Source: Schistocerca nitens
Taxonomy: Eukaryota; Arthropoda; Insecta; Orthoptera; Acrididae
Reading direction: 5' to 3'
Length of the DNA stretch: 64,000 bases
Assembly (NCBI RefSeq): GCF_023898315.1
Contig: NC_064617.1
Location: 710,355,202-710,419,201, forward strand
Within the stretch, counting starts at the first letter, position 1; every line of letters starts with the position of its first letter. Below the pieces are notes generated by a model that made no database searches, was not told where the DNA came from, and saw only the letters and a program-made list of their open reading frames with translations. This document shows, piece after piece, positions 9,435 to 18,832 of the stretch. Position numbers and translations under genes: made by a program.

Positions 9435-11680
9435 TTAGCGGAGATTGAGGCCTGGTGGGTAACGGGAAGAGAGGATATATTGAAGAGCAAGTTCCCATCT
9501 CCGGAGTTTGGATAGGTTGGTGTTGGTGGGAAGTATCCAGATAACCCGGACGGTGTAACACTGTGCCAAGATGTGCTGGCCATGCACCAATGCATGTTTA
9601 GCCACAGTGTGATCCTCATTACCAACAAACACTGTCTGCCTGTGTCCATTCATGTGAATGGACAGTTTGTTGCTGGTCATTCCCACATAGAATGCATCAC
9701 AGTGTAGGCAGGTCAGTTGGTAAATCACATGGGTGCTTTCACATGTGGCTCTTCCTTTGATCGTGTACACCTTCCGAGTTACAGGACTGGAGTAGGTGGT
9801 GGTGAGAGGGTGCATGGGACAGATTTTACACCGGGGGCGGTTACAAGGATAGGAGCCAGAGGGTAGGGAAGGTGGTTTGGGGATTTCATAGGGATGAACT
9901 AAGAGGTTACGAAGGTTAGGTGGACGGCGGAAAGACACTCTTGGTGGAGTGGGGAGGATTTCATGAAGGATGGATCTCATTTCAGGGCAGGATTTGAGGA
10001 AGTCGTATCCCTGCTGGAGAGCCACATTCAGAGTCTGGTCCAGTCCCGGAATGTATCCTGTCATAAGTGGGGCACTTTTGTGGTTCTTCTGTGGGGGATT
10101 CTGGGTTCGAGGGGATGAGGAAGTGGCTCTGGTTATTTGCTTCTGTACCAGGTTGGGAGGGTAGTTGCGAGATGCGAAAGCTGTTGTCAGGTTGTTGGTG
10201 TAATGGTTCAGGGATTCCGGACTGGAGCAGATTCGTTTGCCACGAAGACCTAGGCTGTTGGGAAGGGACCGTTTGATGTGGAATGGGTGGCAGCTGTCAT
10301 AATGCAGGTACTGTTGCTTGTTGGTGGGTTTGATGTGGACGGACGTGTGAAGCTGGCCATTGGACAGGTGGAGGTCAACGTCAAGGAAAGTGGCATGGGA
10401 TTTGGAGTAGGACCAGTTGAATCTGATGGAACCAAAGGAGTTGAGGTTGGAGAGGAAATTCTGAAGTTCTTCTTCACTGTGAGTCCAGATCATGAAGATG
10501 TCATCAATAAATCTGTACCAAACTTTGGGTTGACAGGCCTGGGTAACCAACATGGCTTCCTCTAAGCGACCCATGAATAGGTTGGCGTACGAGGGGGCCA
10601 TCCTGGTACCCATGGCTGTTCCCTTTAATTGTTGGTATGTCTTGCCTTCAAAAGTGAAGAAGTTGTGGGTCAGGATGAAGCTGGCTAAGGTGATGAAGAA
10701 AGAGGTTTTAGGTAGGGTGGCAGATGATCGGCGTGAAAGGAAGTGCTCCATCGCAGCGAGGCCCTGGACGTGCAGAATATTTGTGTATAAGGAAGTGGCA
10801 TCAATGGTTACAAGGATGGTTTCCGGGGGTAACAGATTGGGTAAGGATTCCAGGCGTTCGAGAAAGTGGTTGGTGTCTTTGATGAAGGATGGGAGACTGC
10901 ATGTAATGGGTTGAAGGTGTTGATCTACGTAGGCAGAGATCCGTTCTGTGGGGGCTTGGTAACCAGCTACAATGGGGCGGCCGGGATGATTGGGTTTGTG
11001 GATTTTAGGAAGAAGGTAGAAGGTAGGGGTGCGGGGTGTCGGTGGGGTCAGGAGGTTGATGGAGTCAAGTGAAAGGTTTTGCAGGGGGCCTAAGGTTCTG
11101 AGGATTCCTTGAAGCTCCGCCTGGACATCGGGAATGGGGTTACCTTGGAAAACTTTGTATGTGGTGTTGTCTGAAAGCTGACGCAGTCCCTCAGCCACAT
11201 ACTCCCGACGATCAAGTACCATGGTTGTGGAACCCTTGTCCGTCGGAAGAATGACGATGGATGGGTCAGCCTTCAGATCACGGATAGCCTGGGCTTCAGC
11301 AGTGGTGATGTTGGGAGTAGGATCAAGGTTTTTTAAGAAGGATTGAGATGCAAGGCTGGAAGTCAGAAATTCCTGGAAGGTTTGGAGAGGGTGATTTTGA
11401 GGAAGAGGAGGTGGGTCCCGCTGCGACGGAGGACAGAACTGTTCCAGGCAGGGTTCAATTTGGATGGTGTCTTGGGGAGTTGGATTATTAGGAGTAGGAT
11501 TAGGATCATTTTTCTTCGTGGCAAAGTGATAGTTCCAGCAGAGAGTACGAGTGTAGGACAGTAAATCTTTGACGAGGGCTGTTTGGTTGAATCTGGGAGT
11601 GGGGCTGAAGGTGAGGCCTTTGGATAGGACAGAGGTTTCAGATTGAGAGAGAGGTTTGGAGGAAAGGTTAACTACTGAAT
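9435..11680 (-). CDS. PLE reverse transcriptase / GIY-YIG endonuclease
   Basis: Single open frame of about 745 codons on the minus strand. The first ATG inside it is at 11222, but conserved sequence (LKADPSIVILPTDKGSTT) lies upstream of that, so the true start is further 5'. Reverse-transcriptase landmarks in order are LPKIHKPNHPGRPIVAGYQA, IDATSLYTNI, KGTAMGTRMAPSYANLFMG and RFIDDIFMIW with the catalytic Asp pair. A cysteine-rich linker (CNRPRCKICPMH) follows, then the GIY-YIG nuclease core (HVIYQLTCLHCDAFYVGMTS, then HMNGHR). RT joined to a C-terminal GIY-YIG nuclease defines canonical Penelope-like elements. The enzyme would nick target DNA and reverse-transcribe the element RNA. No stop or frameshift is visible in this copy, unlike P4. 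Confidence 0.92.
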
Positions 11681-12304
11681 TAGGGTGTTGTGGTTCCAGG
11701 TTGTGTTGATTGGAATTTTGAGGTTTTGGAGGGAGTGGAGCTGGAAGTGGGAGATTGAGTAGATGGGAGAGACTGGGTTGGTGTGCAATGAGAGGAGATT
11801 GAGGTTTGCTGGAAAGGTTGTGAAGGGTGAGTGAGTTGCCTTTCCGGAGGTGGGAAACCAGGAGATTGGATAGTTTTTTGAGTGGAGGGTGACATGCTGT
11901 TCTAATTTACGGTTGGCCTGTAGGAGGATGCTCTGAACAGCCGGTGTGGATGTGGGAGAGGAAAGATTAAGGACTTTTATTAAGGATAGGAGTTGACGGG
12001 TGTGTTCATTGGCTGAGTTGATGTGTAGGTGAAGGATTAGGTGGGTGAGAGCAATGGATTGTTCAGTTTGGAACTGGTATAGGGACTGATGGAAAGAAGG
12101 GTTGCAGCCAGAGATGGGAACTTTAAGTGTGAGGCCTTTGGGGGTAATGCCAAATGTCAGACAAGCCTGAGAAAATAGAATATGGGAGCGTAATCTGGCT
12201 AGGGCGAAGGCATGTTTGCGGAGGGAATGAAAATAAAACTGGATGTGGTCGTTGTGGGGGTGTTGTGAGGGTGACATGGTATTAGAAGGTGGAAAGTGTA
12301 ACAT
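11672..12304 (-). CDS. PLE upstream ORF (ORF1-like), function unknown
   Basis: A 210-codon frame at the 5' side of the Penelope-like element. It ends at an in-frame stop after NTLIQ and overlaps the start of the RT frame by a few bases in another frame. The sequence is Ser/Thr/Leu/His-rich (HPHNDHIQFYFHSLRKHAFA, then GITPKGLTLKVPISGCN). No domain is recognised. Unit P4 carries the same stop after the same residues, so the frame change is a family property or an old shared mutation. It may be an independent small ORF or the N-terminal part of a polyprotein made by frameshifting. Confidence 0.6.
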   Translation of the reverse strand: MLHFPPSNTMSPSQHPHNDHIQFYFHSLRKHAFALARLRSHILFSQACLTFGITPKGLTLKVPISGCNPSFHQSLYQFQTEQSIALTHLILHLHINSANEHTRQLLSLIKVLNLSSPTSTPAVQSILLQANRKLEQHVTLHSKNYPISWFPTSGKATHSPFTTFPANLNLLSLHTNPVSPIYSISHFQLHSLQNLKIPINTTWNHNTLIQ

Positions 12305-13006
12305 GAGATGAAATGAAAATGAAAATAAAAATTGTGGGGAGAGATAAAGGTGGACTGGAAAGTAACTGGAGATCTGGTGTGAAAAAAGGTGAGAAGGTGT
12401 TGGTTACAGCTGGGCTATGTTGGACTTGGGTTGGTAGGTAACGATGTGCACAAAGGTTAGGTGGTTGTGTTGCCGCCAAATCACGTTAAAGGACGGAGAA
12501 ATTCGGGAAAATTTCGAAAAAACTGTGTGTAATATATTAAAAGGAGTGGTTTTGTGGTGACAGATTATGAAAATGAGGCTAACAATTGTCGGATGAAGAA
12601 ATAATGACGTTAAAACCTGTGGGAAGCGGATAAAAATTATCAGTTATGTGGGAAAAACGAAATTGGAAATAAAGCGAAAGTTATTAGAACTAGCCGAAAT
12701 GGTTGTTTAAAAGGTGAAAGGAACTGTTTGTGAACTACAAATGGTGGATTTTATAGCGGCGGTAGTGTTGAAAGCGGTAAAAAAATTTTTTTGGTTATGG
12801 TTTGGAAGTGGGTTACGTATTATTAAGTATATATAGGCGGGATAAATTGTATAGCAGATTACGGTAAAAAGGAGAAGGTGAATACAAAATGAAACTACTG
12901 GCAAAAACAGAAAGAGAAAATAAGACGACAGAAAAGATTTCGAAATGCAACAGTGACAAAACAAACGTAATTGTTGGGTTCAAATTACTGATATCAATAT
13001 AATAGA
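12305..13006 (-). other. 5' untranslated region of PLE unit P2
   Basis: About 700 bases upstream of the first ORF, moderately AT-rich, with no convincing coding content. It probably contains the element's promoter, but I see no certain motif. Confidence 0.5.
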
Positions 13007-13855
13007 GGGAAACATTCCACGTGGGAAAAATATATCTAAAAACAAAGATAATGTGCTTACCGAACGAAAGCGCTGGCAGGTCGATAGACACACAAACAAA
13101 CACAAACACACACACAAAATTCAAGTTTTCGCAACAAACTGTTGCCTCGTCAGGAAAGAGGGGAAGGAAAGGGAAAGATGAAAGGATGTGGGTTTTAAGG
13201 GAGAGGGTAAGGAGTCATTCCAATCCCGGGAGCGGAAAGACTTACCTTAGGGGGAAAAAAGGACAGGTATACACTCGCACACACACAGATATCCATCCAC
13301 ACATATACAGACACAAGCAGACATATTTAAAGACAAAGAGTTTGGGCAAAGATGTCAGTACAGGCGGAAGTGAAGAGGCAAAGATGATATTGAATGACAG
13401 GTGAGGTATGAGTGGCGGCAACTTGAAATTAGCGGAGATTGAGGCCTGGTGGGTAACGGGAAGAGAGGATATATTGAAGAGCAAGTTCCCATCTCCGGAG
13501 TTTGGATAGGTTGGTGGTGGTGGGAAGTATCCAGATAACACGTACGGTGTAACACTGTGCCAAGATGTGCTGGCCATGCACCAAGGCATGTTTAGCCTCA
13601 TTACCAACAAACACTGTCAGCCTGTGTCCATTCATGCGAATGGACAGTTTGTTGCTGGTCATTCCCACATAGAATGCATCACAGTGTAGGCAGGTCAGTT
13701 GGTAAATCACGTGGGTGCTTTCACATGTGGCTCTGCCTTTGATCGTGTACACCTTCCGGGTTACAAGACTGGAGTAGGTGGTGGTGGGAGGTGCATGGGA
13801 CAGGTTTTACACCGGGGGCGGTTACAAGGATAGGAGCCAGAGGGTAGGGAAGGTT
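13007..13855 (-). mobile_element. Truncated PLE copy, unit P3
   Basis: Same orientation as P2 and directly behind its 5' end. It contains the 3' UTR and the last part of the coding region (GIY-YIG domain, 13752-13429). Relative to P2 it lacks a few bases in the region after FVGNE, where the sister copies read DHPVA or DHTVA. It stops abruptly at about 13855, where the sequence switches to the opposite strand copy P4. Confidence 0.85.
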
Positions 13856-16604
13856 AAATCTCCCACTTCCAGCTCCACTCCCTCCAAAACCTCAAAATTC
13901 CAATCAACACAACCTGGAACCACAACACCCTAATTCAGTAGTTAAACTTTCCTCCAAACCTCTCTCCCAATCTGAAACCTCTGTCCTATCCAAAGGCCTC
14001 ACCTTCAGCCCCACTCCCAGATTCAACCAAACAGCCCTCGTCAAAGATTTAATGTCCTACACTCGTACTCTCTGCTGGAAATATCACTTTGCCACGAAGA
14101 AAAATGATCCTAATCCTACTCCTAATGATCCAACTCCCCAAGACACCATCGAAATCGAACCCTGCCTGGAACAGTTCCGTCCTCCGTCGCAGCGGGACCC
14201 ACCTCCTCTTCCTCAAAATCACCCTCTCCAAACCTTCCAGGAATTTCTGACTTCCAGCCTTCCATCTCAATCCTTCTTAAAAAACCTTGATCCTACTCCC
14301 AACATCACCACTGCTGAAGCCCAAGCTATCCGTGATCTGAAGGCTGACCCATCCATCGTCATTCTTCCGGCGGACAAGGGTTCCACGACCGTGGTACTTG
14401 ATCGTCGGGAGTATGTGGCTGAGGGACTGCGTCAGCTTTCAGACAACACCACATACAAAGTTTTCCAAGGTAACCCCATTCCCGATGTCCAGGCGGAGCT
14501 TCAAGGAATCCTCAGAACCTTAGGCCCCCTGCAAAACCTTTCACCTGACTCCATCAACCTCCTGACCCCACCGACTCCCCGCACCCCTACCTTCTACCTT
14601 CTTCCTAAAATCCACAAACCCAATCATCCCGGCCGCCCCATTGTAGCTGGTTACCAAGCCCCCCACAGAACGGATCTCTGCCTACGTAGATCAACACCTT
14701 CAATCCATTACATGCAGTCTCCCATCCTTCATCAAAGACACCAACCACTTTCTCGAACGCCTGGAATCCTTACCCAATCTGTTACCCCCGGAAACCATCC
14801 TTGTAACCATTGATGCCACTTCCTTATACACAAATATTCCGCATGTCCTCGCTGCGATGGAGCACTTCCTTTCACACCGATCATCTGCCACCCTACCTAA
14901 AACCTCTTTCCTCATCACCTTAGCCAGCTTCATCCTGACCCACAACTTCTTCACTCTTGAAGGCCAGACATACCAACAATTAAAGGGAACAGCCATGGGT
15001 ACCAGGATGGCCCCCTCGTACGCCAACCTATTCATGGGTCGCTTAGAGGAAGCCATCTTGGTTACCCAGGCCAGCCAACCCAAAGTTTGGTACAGATTTA
15101 TTGATGACATCTTCATGATCTGGGCTCACAGTGAATAAGAACTTCAGAATTTCCTCTCCAACCTCAACTCCTTTGGTTCCATCAGATTCAACTGGTCCTA
15201 CTCCAAATCCCATGCCACTTTCCTTGATGTTGACCTCCTCCTGTCCAATGGACAGCTTCACACGTCCGTCCACATCAAGCCCACCAACAAGCAACAGTAC
15301 CTGCATTATGACAGCTGTCACCCATTCCACATCAAACGGTCCCTTCCCTACAGCCTAGGTCTTCGTGGCAAACGAATCTGCTCCAGTCCGGAATCCCTGA
15401 ACCATTACACCCACAACCTGACAACAGCTTTCGCATCTCGCAACTACCCTCCCGACCTGGTACAGAAGCAAATAACCAGAGCCACCTCCTCATCCCCTCG
15501 AACCCAGAATCCCCCACAGAAGAACCACAAAAGTGCCCCACTTGTGACAGGATACTTTCCAGGACTGGACCAGACTCTGAATGTGGCTCTCCAGCAGGGA
15601 TACGACTTCCTCAAATCCTGCCCTGAAATGAGATCCATCCTTCATGAAATCCTGCCCACTCCACCAAGACTGTCTTTCCGCCGTCCACCTAACCTTCGTA
15701 ACCTCTTAGTTCATCCCTATGAAATCACCAAACCACCTTCCCTACCCTCTGGCTCCTATCCTTGTAATCGCCCACGGTGTAAAACCTGTCCCATGCACCC
15801 TCCCACCACCACCTACTCCAGTCCTGTAACCCGGAAGGTGTACACGATCAAAGGAAGAGCCACATGTGAAAGCACCCGTGTGATTTACCAACTGACCTGC
15901 CTACACTGTGATGCATTCTATGTGGGAATGACCAGCAACAAACTGTCCATTCGCATGAATGGACACAGGCAGATAGTGTTTGTTGGTAATGAGGATCACC
16001 CTGTGGCTAAACATGCCTTGGTGCACGGCCAGCACCTCTTGGCACAGTGTTACACCGTCCGGGTTATCTGGATACTTCCCACCAACACCAACCTATCCGA
16101 ACTCCGGAGATGGGAACTTGCTCTTCAATATATCCTCTCTTCCCGTTACCCACCAGGCCTCAATCTCCGCTAATTTCAAGTTGCCGCCACTCATACCTCA
16201 CCTGTCATTCAACATCATCTTTGCCTCTTCACTTCCACCTGTACTGATATCTTTGCCCAAACTCTTTGTCTTTAAATATGTCTGCTTGTGTCTGTATATG
16301 TGTGGATGGATATCTGTGTGTGTGCGAGTGTATACCTGTCCTTTTGTCCCCCTAAGGTAAGTCTTTCCGCTCCCGGGATTGGAATGACTCCTTACCATCT
16401 CCCTTAAAACCCACATCCTTTCATCTTTCCCTCTCCTTCCCCTCTTTCCTGATGAGGCAACAGTTTGTTGCAAAAGCTTGAATTTTGTGTGTGTGTTTGT
16501 GTTTGTTTGTGTGTCTATCGACCTGCCAGCACTTTCGTTCGGTAAGTCACATTATCTTTGATTTTAGATATATTTTTCCCAGGTGGAATGTTTCCCCTAT
16601 TATA
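13856..16604 (+). mobile_element. PLE copy in opposite orientation, unit P4
   Basis: Plus-strand copy that begins inside the family's first ORF (codons before the NTLIQ stop near 13940) and runs to the 3' terminus near 16604. It lacks the 5' UTR. Its 3' end abuts the 3' end of P5 tail to tail, making an inverted junction at 16600-16610 separated by a short TA run. Confidence 0.88.
13940..16173 (+). pseudogene. PLE RT/GIY-YIG gene, frameshift and stop
   Basis: Same protein as in P2 but inactivated. Near 14663 a C tract has one more C than P2 and P5, which shifts the frame inside the GYQAP region. A TAA at 15136 replaces the Glu codon following THSE/AHSE in the sisters. An in-frame 6-base deletion lies near 14850. 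Downstream, 15544-16173 is open and keeps the Cys-rich linker (CNRPRCKTCPMH) and the GIY-YIG motifs. The conserved DKGSTTVVLDRREY block (about 14378) and FIDDIF (about 15100) remain readable. Confidence 0.88.
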
Positions 16605-18622
16605 TATATATCCAAAACAAAGATGATGCGACTCACCAAGTGAAAGCGCTGGCAGGTCGACAGACACACAAACAAACACAAACACACACACAAAATTCAA
16701 GCCCTCGCAACAAACTACCGCCCCACCAGGAAAGAGGGAAGGAGAGGGAAAGACGAAAGGATGCGGGCCCTAAGGGAGAGGGGAAGGAGTCACCCCAATC
16801 CCGGGAGTGGAAAGACCCACCTTAGGGGGAAAAAAGGATGGGTACACACTCGCACACACACACATATCCATCCACACATATACAGACACAAGCAGACATA
16901 TTTAAAGACAAAGAGTTTGGGCAGAGATGTCAGTCGAGGCAGAAGTGCAGAGGCAAAGATGTTGTTGAATGACAGGTGAGGTATGAGTGGCGGCAACTTG
17001 AAATTAGCGGAGATTGAGGCCTGGTGGATAACGGGAAGAGAGGATATATTGAAGAGCAAGTTCCCATCTCCGGAGTTCGGATAGGTTGGTGTTAGTGGGA
17101 AGTATCCAGATAACCTGGACGGTGTAACACTGTGCTAAGATGTGCTGGCCATGCACCAATGCATGTTTAGCCACAGGGTGATCCTCATTACCAACAAACA
17201 CTGTCTGCCTGTGTCCATTCATGCGAATGGACAGTTTGTTGCTGGTCATTCCCACATAGAATTCGTCACAGTGTAGGCAGGTCAGTTGGTAGATCACGTG
17301 GGTGCTTTCACACGTGGCTCTTCCTTTGATCGTGTACACCTTCCGGGTTACAGGACTGGAGTAGGTGGTGGTGGGAGGGTGCATGGGACAGGTTTTACAC
17401 CGGGGGCAGTTACAAAGGTAGGAGCCAGAGGGCAGGGAAGGTGGTTTGGGGATTTCATAGCGATGAACTAAGAGGTTACGAAGGTTAGGTGGACGGCGGA
17501 AAGACACTCTTGGTGGAGTGGGGAGGATTTCATGAAGGATGGATCTCATTTCAGGGCAGGATTTGAGGAAGTCGTATCCCTGCTGGAGAGCCACATTCAG
17601 AATCTGATCCAGACCCGGAAAGTATCCTGTCACAAGTGGGGCACTTTTGTGGTTCTTCTGTGGGAGGTTCTGGGTTTGAGAGGATGAGGAAGTGGTTCTG
17701 GTTATTTGCTTCTGTACCAGGTCGGGAGGGTAGTTGCGGGATGCAAAAGCTGTTGTCAGGTTGTTGGTGTAATGGTTCAGGGATTCCGGACTGGAGCAGA
17801 TTCGTTTGCCACGAAGACCTAGGCTGTAGGGAAGGGACCGTTTGATGTGGAATGGGTGGCAGCTGTTGTAATGGAGGTACTGTTGCTTGTTGGTGGGTTT
17901 GATGTGGACGGACGTGTGAAGCTGGCCATTGGACAGGTGGAGGTCAACATCAAGGAAACTGGCATGGGATTTGGAGTAGGACCAGGTGAATCTGATGGAA
18001 CCAAAGGAGTTGAGGTTGGAGAGGAAATTCTGGAGTTCTTCTTCACTGTGAGTCGAGATCACGAAGATGTCATCAATAAATCTGTACCAAACTTTGGGTT
18101 GGCAGGCCTGGGTAACCAAGAAGGCTTCCTCTAAGCGACCCATGAATAGGTTTGTGTACGAAGGGGCCATCCTGGTACCCATGGCTGTTCCCTTTAATTG
18201 TTGGTATGTCTGGTCTTCAAAAGTGAAGAAGTTGTGGGTCAGGATGAAGCTGGCTAAGGTAATGAGGAAAGAGGTTTTAGGTAGGGTGGCAGATGATCGG
18301 CGTGAACGGAAGTGTTCCATTGCAGTGAGGCCCTGGACGTGCGGGATATTTGTGTATAAGGAAGTGGCATCAATGGTTACAAGGATGGTTTCTGGGGGTA
18401 ACGGATTGGGTAAGGATTCCAGGCGTTCGAGAAAGTGGTTGGTGTCTTTGATGAAGGATGGGAGACTGCATGTAATGGATTGAAGGTGTTGATCTACGTA
18501 GGCAGAGATCCGTTCTGTGGGGGCTTGGTAACCAGCTACAATGGGGCGGCCGGGATGATTGGGTTTGTGAATTTTAGGAAGAGGGTAGAAGGTAGCGGTG
18601 CGGGGTGTCGGTGGGGTCAGGA
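16605..18622 (-). mobile_element. 5'-truncated PLE copy, unit P5
   Basis: Minus-strand copy running from its 3' terminus near 16605 to an abrupt end at about 18622, where the AT-rich Bro-N relic starts. The coding part is open from about 18620 down to 17004. It retains GTAMGTRMAPSYTN, RFIDDIF, the Cys-rich linker (CNCPRCKTCPMH) and the GIY-YIG nuclease. Part of its 3' UTR (16680-16830) shows clustered C-for-T changes relative to the sister copies. Confidence 0.88.
17004..18620 (-). pseudogene. 5'-truncated PLE RT/GIY-YIG coding region
   Basis: Open on the minus strand from about 18620 to the stop at 17004. It lacks the N-terminal part upstream of the LPKIHKPN block. The RT palm motif FIDDIFVIS and the complete GIY-YIG domain are intact. 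Loss of the 5' end makes it a dead copy, although no internal stop is seen from 18320 onward. Confidence 0.85.
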
Positions 18623-18832
18623 GAAAAGTTATTTTTATTAAATTATTAAATGGAGACAGTCAAAAACTCAACAACAGCAAGCTTACATACAATGGTAAGC
18701 AAGAATTTGTGATAATTGATGAAAAGAATAAAACTTGGTTTAAAGTTGAAAATGTTGCTGAAATTTTAGAGTATACAAAACCTGATAAAACTACCAAACA
18801 TGTTGATGACAACAATAAGAAAAGATATTATG
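18623..18832 (+). pseudogene. Bro-N domain fragment (virus-like gene A, piece 1)
   Basis: AT-rich coding fragment starting exactly where PLE unit P5 stops. The frame reads through EFVIIDEKNKTWFKVENVAE and then ILEYTKPDKTTKHVDD, which matches the Bro-N pattern (substrate strand, then a VAEILGY-like helix, then HVDDEDK). BRO proteins are DNA-binding proteins abundant in baculoviruses, entomopoxviruses, iridoviruses and ascoviruses. The N-terminus is lost at the PLE border and the gene is cut at about 18832 by a LINE. Continuations are at 22279-22570, 24080-24177 and 24560-24730. A second related copy begins near 24740. Confidence 0.75.

Larger units (their letters stand above)
9024..13006 (-). 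mobile_element. Penelope-like retroelement, nearly full length, unit P2
   Basis: About 4 kb on the minus strand. The 3' terminus is at 9024 (GGAAACATTCCACGTGG) and the 5' end is near 13006. It has two consecutive reading frames. The 5' one is 12304-11672 and the second, with reverse transcriptase plus GIY-YIG endonuclease, runs from about 11680 to 9435. Units P1, P3, P4 and P5 are partial copies of the same family. Unit P3 begins immediately after its 5' end. Confidence 0.9.

Noticed and set aside
10250-11072. Gly- and Trp-rich plus-strand proteins in the PLE region
   Set aside because: Antisense shadows of the RT gene; they repeat in every PLE unit according to its orientation.
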